Source: an uncultured Porphyromonas sp. (GTDB lineage Bacteria; Bacteroidota; Bacteroidia; Bacteroidales; Porphyromonadaceae). Taken from it: DNA of 9,159 nt. Location of the stretch: positions 1 through 9,159 of the forward strand of contig CAKMOP010000190.1 of the NCBI GenBank assembly GCA_927910985.1. Direction: 5' to 3'. Shown here piece after piece: positions 1 through 7,500 of this stretch (position 1 is its first letter; the number at the start of each line of letters is the position of its first letter). Both the position numbers and the translations under genes were made by a program. A model generated the notes under the pieces. The model made no database searches, was not told where the DNA came from, and saw only the letters and a program-made list of their open reading frames with translations.

Positions 1-1
1 A

Positions 2-226
2 TCTTGTGGACAGATGATGGCAATAGCTTGATATGCTATTGGGTAAAGCTGCTATTACAGCTGAAGATGGAGCGATGCCGAGGGATGAATCTCGAGCTGA
101 TTTGGTGGATAAGTTGATTCTTCCTACATTTGCTCCAAAGAAACTCTAAGAGCAAAGAATTTAGATGAAGTTTACGAACTATATGATGGTGATGATGATG
201 ATGCAGATGATGTCTGCATCGGGCGC
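2..226 (+). pseudogene. C-terminal remnant of an unrecognised protein, broken by apparent frameshifts
   Basis: No single frame is open through this stretch, but three consecutive blocks in shifted frames look like one protein. Bases 2-28 read SCGQMMAIA, bases 27-146 read LDMLLGKAAITAEDG and on to ADLVDKLILPTFAPKKL with a stop at 147-149, and bases about 155-226 in another frame read KNLDEVYELYDG followed by an acidic DDDDADD run. The middle block has a natural protein composition, and an acidic tail is a common C-terminal ending. The joins would need small indels near bases 23-29 and 145-157. I do not recognise the family and assign no function. The terminator at 269-309 sits where the end of this transcription unit is expected. 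The alternative is that the stop at 149 is the true end and the acidic block is chance coding in a GAT repeat. Confidence 0.4.
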
Positions 227-268
227 GTCACATCTATAGTTTGCATAGTCGCATCTCTAAGATATAAC

Positions 269-309
269 GAAGCCCGTTGCAGTCAGTGATTGCAACGGGC
301 TTTCTTTTT
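269..309 (+). terminator. Intrinsic terminator upstream of the met operon
   Basis: A perfect 11-bp stem, AGCCCGTTGCA (271-281) with TGCAACGGGCT (291-301), closes a 9-base loop. The right arm runs directly into a T-rich tract, TTTCTTTTT (301-309), and the stem can extend by one or two weaker pairs. This is a textbook rho-independent terminator for whatever lies to the left. It implies that metY is transcribed from its own promoter downstream or by read-through. Confidence 0.9.
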
Positions 310-374
310 ATCGCACTTTGCCCTCATCAAAACTCCTTACCCTCCTTATTCACCCTACAAAACGACTGAAGACA

Positions 375-1649
375 ATGAGCAAGAACGTATCTACCCCCGC
401 CCTCCATCATGCCTACGAACCTGCAGCTAACAACGGCTCTACGGCTGTACCTCTCTATCAAGCTAACGCCTTTGCGTTTGAGAGCTGCGATCATGCAGCA
501 GGGGTCTTTGACCTGCAGATCCCAGCTTACCTCTACACACGACTCAATAATCCGACGACCGATGTCCTGGAGCAGCGTCTTGCAGCCCTCGAAGGTGGTG
601 TCGGTGCTGTCGCCACGGCAAGCGGTATGAGTGCTATTGCCACGACCATCTTCACCCTGCTGCGTGCTGGGGATCATATCGTGGCTTCCTCCAGTGTCTA
701 CGGAGGTACGTATAACCTGCTGAGCGTCACCCTGCCTCGTCTCGGTATCACGACAACCTTTGTTGATGCGCAGGATCCCAAGAACTTCGAAGCGGCTATC
801 CAACCCAATACCAAGGTCGTCTATGCGGAGACCTTAGGCAATCCGAAACTCGACTTCGTGGACATCGCAGCGGTAGCAGACGTGGCACACGCACATTCTC
901 TGCCCCTTGTCGTGGATAATACGCTGACGCCCGTGCTCTGCCGTCCTATTGAGCATGGTGCTGACATCGTGATTTATTCACTGACGAAGTACTTCTGTGG
1001 GAATGGTACAGCGATGGGTGGTGCGATCATCGACTCGGGTAAGTTTGACTGGACCAATGGTAAGTTCCCCGACTTCACCGAGCCCAGCCCAGGCTACCAC
1101 GGCCTGCGCTATAGCGAGACCTTCGGGCCTGCTGCCTTCATCGTTCGTGCTCGAGTCGAAGGGCTGCGTGACTTGGGGAGCTGCTTGAGCCCAACAAATA
1201 GCTTCATCTTCATCCAAGGGCTGGAGACACTTGCGCTCCGCATCCAGCACGCTTCGCAGTCGGCACTTGAGATCGCTCGTTGGCTACAAGATCAGCCTGA
1301 AGTGGCGTGGGTCAACTATCCAGGTCTGGAGACCGACAAGCACCACGCTATCTGTGACCGCTACCTTCAGGGAGGCTTCGGCTGTATCATTACCTTCGGT
1401 CTGAAGCAGGGCTATGAAGCTGCAAAGAGCTTCGTCGACAGCACGGAGATCTTCCGCATCGTGGCCAACCTTGGCGACACGAAGTCTCTGATCATTCACC
1501 CTGCGAGCACCACGCACCGCCAACTCTCCGAGGAGCAGCAGCGCTCGGCAGGTGTTACGCCCGACTTAGTTCGTCTCTCGATCGGTATCGAAGGGGTAGA
1601 AGACCTCAAGGCAGACATCGCACAAGCACTGAAGAAGTCTACGAAGTAA
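375..1649 (+). CDS. metY: O-acetylhomoserine sulfhydrylase (O-acetylhomoserine aminocarboxypropyltransferase)
   Basis: This PLP enzyme of the Cys/Met-metabolism family makes homocysteine from O-acetylhomoserine and sulfide, the direct-sulfhydrylation route to methionine, in the cytoplasm. The sequence is full length at 424 aa from the ATG at 375. It shows the N-terminal substrate region (GSTAVPLYQANAF), the YTRLNNPTTD motif, the cofactor-clamping ATASGMSAIA segment, the VVDNTLTPV aspartate strand, and the PLP-binding lysine at residue 205 in YSLTKYFCGNGTAMGG. The C-terminus carries the HPASTTHRQL and RLSIGIE motifs. The upstream in-frame TTG at 318 would add 19 residues unlike the family and would start at the tail of a terminator, so ATG 375 is preferred. 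The metX start follows one base after the stop, indicating a common transcript. A MetB/MetC lyase is less likely given the MetY-type FTEPSPGYHGL region and the adjacent metX. Confidence 0.93.
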   Translation: MSKNVSTPALHHAYEPAANNGSTAVPLYQANAFAFESCDHAAGVFDLQIPAYLYTRLNNPTTDVLEQRLAALEGGVGAVATASGMSAIATTIFTLLRAGDHIVASSSVYGGTYNLLSVTLPRLGITTTFVDAQDPKNFEAAIQPNTKVVYAETLGNPKLDFVDIAAVADVAHAHSLPLVVDNTLTPVLCRPIEHGADIVIYSLTKYFCGNGTAMGGAIIDSGKFDWTNGKFPDFTEPSPGYHGLRYSETFGPAAFIVRARVEGLRDLGSCLSPTNSFIFIQGLETLALRIQHASQSALEIARWLQDQPEVAWVNYPGLETDKHHAICDRYLQGGFGCIITFGLKQGYEAAKSFVDSTEIFRIVANLGDTKSLIIHPASTTHRQLSEEQQRSAGVTPDLVRLSIGIEGVEDLKADIAQALKKSTK

Positions 1650-1650
1650 G

Positions 1651-2608
1651 ATGCTGCACGAAGTCACTATCTCCGACTTTCGCTCCGAGCGAGGGGACTC
1701 GTATCCCGAGGTTGTACTGAGCTATGAGGTGGCTGGTCCCCCTCTGGGCTCAGCGCCCCTCGTGCTCGTGTGCCACGCTTTGACGGGCAACTCCACCGTC
1801 ACAGGGGAGCAAGGCTGGTGGAACAAGCTCATCAGCGAGGAGGGGGCTATCTCTCCGACACACTACACCATCTTGTCCTTCAACATCCCTGGTAATGCCT
1901 ACGATGGACGAGAGGCACAGGATCCCGAGGCCTTTGAGCTGCGTGATGTCGCCCGACTCTTCCTCTTAGCTCTTCAGGAACTGGATATCAAGGAAGTCTA
2001 TGCGATTATCGGAGAGTCATGGCGTGTTGACCTGGCAGATAGCTTATCTGCAGCCCACGCTCGCTGAGCATATCTTCCCCATCGCCTGCGATTATCGTGC
2101 TTCGGACTGGCTCTTGACGCAGACGTTGATACAGAAGCAGATCTTGGCTCACTCGACGCATCCGCTCGAAGATGCACGCATCCACGCTATGTCGTGCTAC
2201 CGCACGCCGCAGTCGCTCAATGTGCGCTTCTCGGGGCAGCGTGATAGTCGGGGGAGTGGCCCTGGGCGGTATGATGTCGAGAGCTGGCTTCTCTACCACG
2301 GGGATGCCTTGGCTCGCCGCTTCAAGCTCTCGGCTTACCACGTGATGACGCACCTGACCTCGACCATCGGAGTCTGCCAAGAGGAGGCGGAGCTGGCACA
2401 CATCCGCTCAGCGATTCATTTGGTCTCCATCGATAGTGACTTACTCTTTACGCACGACCGAGCCGAAGCCACCTACGAAGCCCTGCGCTCTCTGGGTGCT
2501 GACGTGAGCCTGTCGGTCATCCATTCTATCCACGGACACGATGCCTTTCTGATGGAGTACGAGCAACTCAATCATATTGTCCGACCCTACTTTCCTATAC
2601 ACGTATGA
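1651..2608 (+). CDS. metX: Homoserine O-acetyltransferase, alpha/beta-hydrolase fold, frameshifted at the nucleophile motif
   Basis: MetX acetylates homoserine with acetyl-CoA, providing the substrate for the MetY protein encoded just upstream. The N-terminal half (1651 to about 2013) has the family's oxyanion region CHALTGNS, the GWWNKLI segment and FNIPGNAYDG. The C-terminal half, in the next frame (about 2015-2608), has YLQPTLAEHIFPIACDYRASDWL, the SIDSDLLFTHDRAEA strand with the presumed catalytic aspartate, and GHDAFL with the catalytic histidine at 2537-2539. The frame change falls at 2013-2026, where AIIGES meets SHGVLTW; this is exactly the GGSxGG nucleophile elbow, so about one inserted or two missing bases (in a G run) are implied. 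As written, the first frame stops at 2067. ATG lies one base after the metY stop and the TGA overlaps the thrA ATG (ATGA), indicating translational coupling. The restored length is about 319 aa, somewhat short for MetX. Confidence 0.85.
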
Positions 2609-5039
2609 AGATATTGAAGTTCGGGGGAAAGTCCCTGGATAATGGTCGTGGCATCGCTAAGGTGCTGGACATCATCATTGATAACTATCGAGCTGGAGAG
2701 TCACCTGTCGTCGTGGTCTCGGCTCGTGGTAAGAGTACCGATGCCCTCTTAGCTCTGGCCGAGCAGGCTTGTGCTGGTGAGGAGTATGAACCTGCCTTGC
2801 ACGCCTTCTGGGCGCATCAGTGTCAAGAGACCTCCCTGCGCTTTGAGGCCGAGCGCGTGAAACTCGAGCGTTTGCTCTCGGGAATTTCCCTCTTGGGGGA
2901 ATGCTCCCTGCGCACGACGGACGAACTCGTAAGCTATGGCGAAGTCCTCTCAGCACACTATGTCGCCCACGCCCTGCAGGAGCGTGGCTACCTCGCTGTC
3001 CCCGTTGATTCGGGGGACTTCCTTGTGACGGACGCGCACTACGGAGGGGCTTCGGTCTTCACGGAGCTATCGCGCGAGCGGTGCCGTGCTCTCTTCGCTG
3101 GCCTCCCTGAGGGGGTCATCCCCATTGTGACGGGCTTCATCGCTCGTGATGAGGTGGGAAGGCGTACGACCTTGGGGCGCAATGGCAGTAACTACAGTGC
3201 AGCACTCTTAGCGAACTTCCTCGAAGCCTCGCTGATGGAGAACTACACGCACGTCGATGGCATCTATACCGCCAATCCCTCCATCGTCCCCGAAGCACGC
3301 AAAATAGACGAACTCTCCTACGCCGATGCGGCGGAGCTGTCGCAGTTTGGTGCGGAGATCCTGCACATCAAGACCATTGAGCCACTGCAGGAGCGTGGCA
3401 TACCGCTTCGCGTGCTCAATACCTTCAGCTACGGCGAAGAGTCGAACGGCACACTGGTTACCTCCCACCCACGGGATAAGGTGGTGCGTGCATTAGCTTC
3501 GCTCTCGGGGAAGGCGCTGATCCACTTTGAGGGGCGCAATATGCTCGGTCGCTCGGGGATCGATGCTCGTATCTTCCGTGCCTTTGAGGCGGCAGAGGTC
3601 AGTGTCAGCCTAATCGCTCAGGGCTCTACGGAGCGAGGAACGGCCATAGTCGTCGATGAGGAAGAGGCTGATCGTGCGGTGGAAGCCCTCAAGCAGGAGT
3701 TTCATCACGACCTCCAAGTAGGCTTCGTGACGTGCATCTATGCGGAGAAAGGACTGGCAGTAGTGGCTATCATCGGGCTCAACCTATTGGAGTTCGACCG
3801 CCCTTATCGTGCCCTCGTCCGCAACCGCATCCTACCTATTCTCCTGAGCAATTCAGTGCCAGAGAATACGCTCTGCCTCTTGGTGCGTGACGATGAGGAG
3901 CGTGAGAAGGCCCTGAAGGTCATCCACGGCGAACTCTTCGAGCGTCCGAAGCGCATCCACTTAGCCGTCATCGGTCACGGCACGGTCGGTGGGGAATTCA
4001 TCGGGCAGATCATCCAGCAGCGAGAGCAGCTGATTGTCCAGAAGAACATTGATCTACGCATCTTCGCCATCGCTGACTCGCGACATCTTCTGCTGACTGC
4101 TGCGGGGACGGATGCTGATTGGGCTGCACAGCTTGAGGGGGCGTCCTTCTCTGGTGACTTAGGCGAAGCCATCATCACCTTCAGTCAGCAGCAGGCTCTG
4201 GAGAATGTAATCCTGGTGGATAATACCTCATCGCCGCTCATCGCTTCGCACTATGCGCGCTATGCTGCCGAAGGCTTCGATATCGTCTCTTCCAATAAGA
4301 AGGCGAATATCGCCCCTTATACCGACTACCGCTACCTGCGTGACACGCTCCAGCGTCACCGCCGAAGCTACCGCTATGAGACGAATGTAGGGGCAGGACT
4401 TCCGCTCATCGACAACCTCAAGCTCCTGCATCTTTCGGGCGAACGTATTACGCGCATCCACGGACTCTTCTCGGGAAGCCTCAGCTACATCTTCAATCGC
4501 CTCACCGAAGAGCCAGACCGCTCACTCCGCTCCATCGTGGAGGAGTCGGCACGCCTGGGCTTGACGGAGCCCGATCCGCGGGAAGATCTCAGTGGAGAAG
4601 ATGTAGCGCGCAAGGTACTCATCCTCGTGCGCGAGCTCGATGTCCCTGCTGAGCTGTCGGATGTGCGCTGGGAAAATCCCGTTCCCGAAGCCTTACGCTC
4701 GCTGAGCGTGGAGGACTTCTGGGCGCACTTTGACGAATTGGAAGCATCAATCGAAGCCCTGCGTGCTACGGCACAGCCCGATGAACGTCCTCCGCTATGT
4801 AGGGGGATATCGTCTGGGATGACCGACAGCAGCGAGCGACGCTGACCGCTGGGCTGCGCCTCGTTCCTCGCACCTCGCCCTTAGGGCGGGTGAGCGGAGC
4901 GGATAGTTGCTTCGAGATTTATACGGAGAGCTATGGCAGTCAACCCATCGTCATCCAGGGCGCAGGGGCAGGAGCCGCTGTCACAGCGCGTGGGGTCTTC
5001 GGTGATGTCTTGCGCTTAGCCGAAGGATACGAGAGCTAA
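2605..5039 (+). CDS. thrA: Bifunctional aspartate kinase / homoserine dehydrogenase, frameshifted near the C-terminus
   Basis: This fused enzyme phosphorylates aspartate and later reduces aspartate semialdehyde to homoserine. Residues 1-300 are the kinase, with KFGGKS at 5-10, GRNGSNYSAALLA and THVDGIYTANP. Two ACT-like regulatory repeats begin near residues 303 and 385. The dehydrogenase starts near 450, with the dinucleotide-binding GHGTVG (457-462), the catalytic lysine region NKKA (564-567), TNVGAG (593-598) and EPDPREDLSGEDVARK. The first frame ends at 4845, but the family C-terminus continues in other frames: VLRYVG just after 4787, then DIVWDD and on to FEIYTESYGSQPIVIQGAGAGAAVTARGVFGD, ending at the TAA at 5037-5039. 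Two small indels between about 4786 and 4806, the second in a GGGGG run, would restore about 811 aa, normal for ThrA. The location in a methionine operon suggests that homoserine is meant for methionine; no thrB or thrC follows. Feedback control by the ACT region is a family property, and its effector cannot be read here. Confidence 0.9.
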
Positions 5040-5046
5040 TCTCTTT

Positions 5047-5096
5047 GCATCCGTTGGCTCTCTGTCACGAGCCACTGCGATGCTATTCTATTTCTC
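5047..5096 (+). terminator. Terminator-like hairpin after thrA
   Basis: An imperfect hairpin starts eight bases after the restored thrA stop. The outer stem is GCATC (5047-5051) with GATGC (5079-5083), the inner stem is TGGCTC (5055-5060) with GAGCCA (5069-5074), and an 8-base loop lies between. A T-rich stretch, TATTCTATTTCTC, follows. The internal mismatch makes it weaker than the terminator at 269-309, but its placement after the restored rather than the truncated stop supports 5039 as the real end of thrA. Confidence 0.55.
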
Positions 5097-5127
5097 TGGG
5101 GACGGACCGATATCAGTCGGAGGACGT

Positions 5128-5235
5128 ACCTATATTGCTTCGTAAGCGAAGCAATATAGGTGGGCTTCTTGACCAATATAGGTTCGTCCCTTGACCTATA
5201 TAGCTTTATCCTTCGACCTATATTGCTTCGTGCCC
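5128..5235. repeat. Array of ACCTATATTGCTTCGT units in direct and inverted orientation
   Basis: The unit ACCTATATTGCTTCGT occurs exactly at 5128-5143 and again at 5216-5231. An inverted copy at 5147-5161 pairs perfectly with the first over 15 bp around a 4-base loop (TAAG). Between them lie degenerate units: TTGACCAATATAGGTTCGT from 5169 and TTGACCTATATAGCTTTAT from 5191. The last three units, starting at 5169, 5191 and 5212, are spaced 21-22 bases, so they form a diverged tandem repeat. The array sits between the thrA terminator and the promoter of the next gene and codes for nothing apparent. It could act as an extra terminator or mRNA-stabilising hairpin, a protein-binding array or a small dispersed repeat; the sequence alone does not decide. 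Confidence 0.8.
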
Positions 5236-5301
5236 CATCCTTCGGAGGTGATGGAAGCGTCGAGTAGAGTAGGGTATTTTCCTTCGCTGGCCTTCCTGTC
5301 G

Positions 5302-5309
5302 TATCTTTG
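5302..5309 (+). promoter_or_regulatory. Bacteroidota-type −7 promoter element (TATCTTTG)
   Basis: TATCTTTG is an exact match to the −7 consensus TAnnTTTG of Bacteroidota primary-sigma promoters. It lies 31 bases before the ATG at 5341. A good −33 TTTG is not present; the nearest candidate is TTTTCCTTCG at 5277-5286. The A/T-rich leader without a Shine-Dalgarno sequence is usual for this phylum. Confidence 0.65.
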
Positions 5310-5340
5310 TGGCAGTTAAATTATTATTTAGTAGAAGACG

Positions 5341-5901
5341 ATGAGCGAACAAGAAGCCTATCTCGAGCAATATACCAGCGAACTGCAGCCCCTCCTGTGG
5401 CAATTTGTCCAGCAAGAGGAGCATCTTAGTGGCCCGATCTTGGAGACGGTTGACTTAGATGAACTGTGGCCAGCTTTGGCGCAGCCTTATATGGAGAGTG
5501 CCGTCCCTGACTTTGAGCAATATCCTCTGGTCTCCCTCGGATGGATGACCTTCGTCGGTATGGCGATGGCCGTGCTGTGGGATGAAGACTGGCAGCGCTA
5601 TCAGCCGCTGGGCAGTGCGCTCTATACGCAGCTTCGTGATGCACGCGGCTGGGATGAGCTGGACGAATATGTGCTCGAAGATGTCCTCGGGATGCTCCGT
5701 GGCTCAGAGGAAGCTAAGCGCTATACCGACTTGGTACGTCGCTTGGCAGAGCTGGCGCTTACGCAGCTGCGTCACGAAGGCGCAGAGCCTTCGAGCCCCT
5801 TGGCATTCCAGCTCTATGCACGTACGCTCTTCGGTCTCTATCGCATCGGAGTAGCGCTGGGCTTGGCACGCTTGGGCTACAAGCTGACTCAGGCTAACTA
5901 A
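5341..5901 (+). CDS. Conserved-looking hypothetical protein, 186 aa, acidic and probably all-helical
   Basis: I do not recognise this family. The protein is intact, soluble-looking and acidic, with no signal peptide. It is rich in Leu, Glu, Trp, Tyr and Arg, with long amphipathic stretches suggesting a helical bundle: LEQYTSELQPLLWQFVQQEE near residues 8-27, a moderately hydrophobic stretch LVSLGWMTFVGMAMAVLWDE around 63-82, and a C-terminal LFGLYRIGVALGLARLGYKL around 164-183. The hydrophobic stretch contains charge at its edge and is too interrupted for a confident membrane segment. The start is supported by a promoter element 31 bases upstream and an A/T-rich leader. The DUF389 membrane-protein gene begins 57 bases after the stop with no promoter or terminator recognised between, so the two are probably co-transcribed. 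Codon use matches the neighbours. The open frame is certain to be coding; the function is unknown. Confidence 0.85.
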   Translation: MSEQEAYLEQYTSELQPLLWQFVQQEEHLSGPILETVDLDELWPALAQPYMESAVPDFEQYPLVSLGWMTFVGMAMAVLWDEDWQRYQPLGSALYTQLRDARGWDELDEYVLEDVLGMLRGSEEAKRYTDLVRRLAELALTQLRHEGAEPSSPLAFQLYARTLFGLYRIGVALGLARLGYKLTQAN

Positions 5902-5958
5902 ACTGGGTGGGGGAGTGTACTTCCCGAAGGTCAAAGTCACGATATAAATACAGAGTAT

Positions 5959-7326
5959 ATGAATACATTCGATCGAATAAGAGTTTATTTCAATCTACGT
6001 CCTGACCTCGAAGAGGAGCAGGCGATCATCGAGGAGGTGACCCGTGGGGTGTCCTACCGTGGAGCTAATCTCTGGATCCTCATCGCAGCGATCTTCATCG
6101 CGTCACTCGGGCTCAATGTCAATTCGACTGCCGTCATCATCGGGGCAATGCTCATCTCCCCGCTCATGGGACCTATCATCGGGATGGGGCTCGCTGTGGG
6201 GACGAATGACCTGGACCTGCTGAAGCGCGCGCTGAAGAACTTCAGTGTCGCTACGCTTATCAGCGTACTCACCGCTACGATTTACTTTTTCATCAGTCCG
6301 CTGGAGGAGGCGCAGTCGGAGCTGCTGGCGCGTACTACGCCGACGATCTATGACGTACTCATCGCCTTCTTCGGTGGTGCTGCGGGGATCATCGCCCTCT
6401 CGACTCGTGGTCGTGGAGGGAATGTGATCCCTGGGGTCGCTATCGCTACGGCACTCATGCCTCCGCTCTGTACGGCGGGCTATGGACTGGCGACGGGGCA
6501 GCTGAACTTCTTCTTCGGGGCCTTCTACCTCTTCTTCATCAATACGGTCTTCATCAGCTTGGCGACATCTCTCGGGGTCCGCTTGATGGGCTTCCGTCAT
6601 CACGAGGTGCTTGCCCCCGAGCGGGCAAAGCGGGCGCGCCATATCCTGACGTTCATCATCGTCGCCACTACGCTGCCCGCCCTGCTGATGACTGCTGATA
6701 TCATCCGCACCAGTATCTTCGAGAATAATCTGCGTCGCTTCATCGCTACCGAACTGGCGCAGACGGGGACGCAAATCCTCTCTTCGGGGAGGGATGCTGC
6801 GACGAAGGAGCTGCGTATCGTGGCCCTCGGTCGAACAATTACCGATGATAGACAGCAGATAGCTGCTCGTCGACTGGAGCAGTATGGACTCGGTGGCTAC
6901 AAGCTCTCGGTCATACAGGGTGGAGCATCAGATAGCCTTCTCTCATTGAGTAGCCAGCTGGCACAGCGTGTCTATAGTCAGGAGAATGAGAAGCAAAAGC
7001 TCCTGGAGATCTCTGCGGACAATGCCGAGCTCACACAGAGACTCACCGCTTATACGCGCTGCGAAGAGCTCTGCGAAGAGCTCCGTCCTGAGTTAGCCGT
7101 CCTCTTCCCTTCTGTTCGCTCGCTTAGCTTGTCGCGTGCTGTCGAGGTGCAGCGTGATACGACTACTAATGAGCACTTTGTGTTGGCAGCCTTTGCTATA
7201 GATGAAGGGGCTGCTTGGAGTGCTGAAGATGCTTACCGCTTCGAGTCGTGGCTGAAGACGCGTCTCTCGGAGGATCGTGTGGTCTTACTACCACGCACGA
7301 AGTCACCTTCGGTAAGTCGCAGATAG
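5959..7326 (+). CDS. DUF389 (TIGR00341-type) integral membrane protein
   Basis: This 455-aa protein carries the hallmark DUF389 core. A short cytoplasmic-looking N-terminus with EEVTRGVSYRGANLW leads into about seven predicted membrane segments at residues 37-53, 57-80, 96-113, 130-147, 156-177, 182-208 and 228-246. Family motifs are NSTAVIIGAMLISPLMGPI (55-73), GGAAGIIALSTRGRGG (139-154) and PGVAIATALMPPLCTAGYG (158-176). From about residue 250 it is soluble, with a helical, glutamate-rich region (SQENEKQKLLEISADNAELT) that could form a coiled coil. The biochemical role of DUF389 proteins is not established. The start ATG at 5959 fits the family. It follows the unrecognised 186-aa gene by 57 bases, so a shared transcript is likely, and a long hairpin follows its stop. 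The reading frame is intact, unlike several neighbours. Confidence 0.93.
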   Translation: MNTFDRIRVYFNLRPDLEEEQAIIEEVTRGVSYRGANLWILIAAIFIASLGLNVNSTAVIIGAMLISPLMGPIIGMGLAVGTNDLDLLKRALKNFSVATLISVLTATIYFFISPLEEAQSELLARTTPTIYDVLIAFFGGAAGIIALSTRGRGGNVIPGVAIATALMPPLCTAGYGLATGQLNFFFGAFYLFFINTVFISLATSLGVRLMGFRHHEVLAPERAKRARHILTFIIVATTLPALLMTADIIRTSIFENNLRRFIATELAQTGTQILSSGRDAATKELRIVALGRTITDDRQQIAARRLEQYGLGGYKLSVIQGGASDSLLSLSSQLAQRVYSQENEKQKLLEISADNAELTQRLTAYTRCEELCEELRPELAVLFPSVRSLSLSRAVEVQRDTTTNEHFVLAAFAIDEGAAWSAEDAYRFESWLKTRLSEDRVVLLPRTKSPSVSRR

Positions 7327-7349
7327 TAGGACGGGATGTCACGCTACTT

Positions 7350-7395
7350 CCCCCCGTCATCGCTCCTTGATGCTTCGGGGAGCAATGATGGGGGG
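7350..7395 (+). terminator. Long hairpin after the DUF389 gene
   Basis: CCCCCCGTCATCGCTCC (7350-7366) pairs with GGAGCAATGATGGGGGG (7379-7395): a 17-position stem with one G-T wobble and one C-A mismatch around a 12-base loop. It lies 23 bases past the stop. No T tract follows, so it may be a factor-assisted terminator or a 3'-end stabiliser rather than a classical intrinsic terminator. Confidence 0.6.
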
Positions 7396-7452
7396 ATGCA
7401 TCTTGATACATTATATATATGAGGCAATACCTTCGAGTTGGAGGGGATTTCA

Positions 7453-7460
7453 TATCTTTG
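7453..7460 (+). promoter_or_regulatory. Bacteroidota-type −7 promoter element (TATCTTTG)
   Basis: This is the same octamer as at 5302-5309 and an exact match to TAnnTTTG. It lies 40 bases before the ATG at 7501 and downstream of the hairpin that closes the preceding unit, so the beta-barrel gene has its own promoter. As at the first site, a −33 TTTG is not evident; a weak CCTTCG lies at 7430-7435. Confidence 0.65.
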
Positions 7461-7500
7461 TCACTCAATCTAACAGTATTCATCCTGACTAAAGGTAACT

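Noticed and set aside
235..243. TATAGTTTG as a −7 promoter element for metY
   Set aside because: The spacing between TA and TTTG is off by one and the strong terminator at 269-309 lies between it and metY.
318..374. N-terminal extension of MetY from a TTG start
   Set aside because: The added residues do not resemble the family and the start would lie just after a terminator; the ATG at 375 is better.
4843..4845. TGA as the natural end of thrA
   Set aside because: Clear homoserine dehydrogenase C-terminal sequence continues in another frame to 5039.
5128..5235. CRISPR array
   Set aside because: The units are 16 bases, diverged, present in both orientations, spaced by only a few bases, and no cas gene is nearby.
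6103..6774. 223-aa open frame on the minus strand inside the DUF389 gene
   Set aside because: It is highly charged (Arg, Asp, Glu) and antisense to a well-conserved membrane core; it is a shadow frame.
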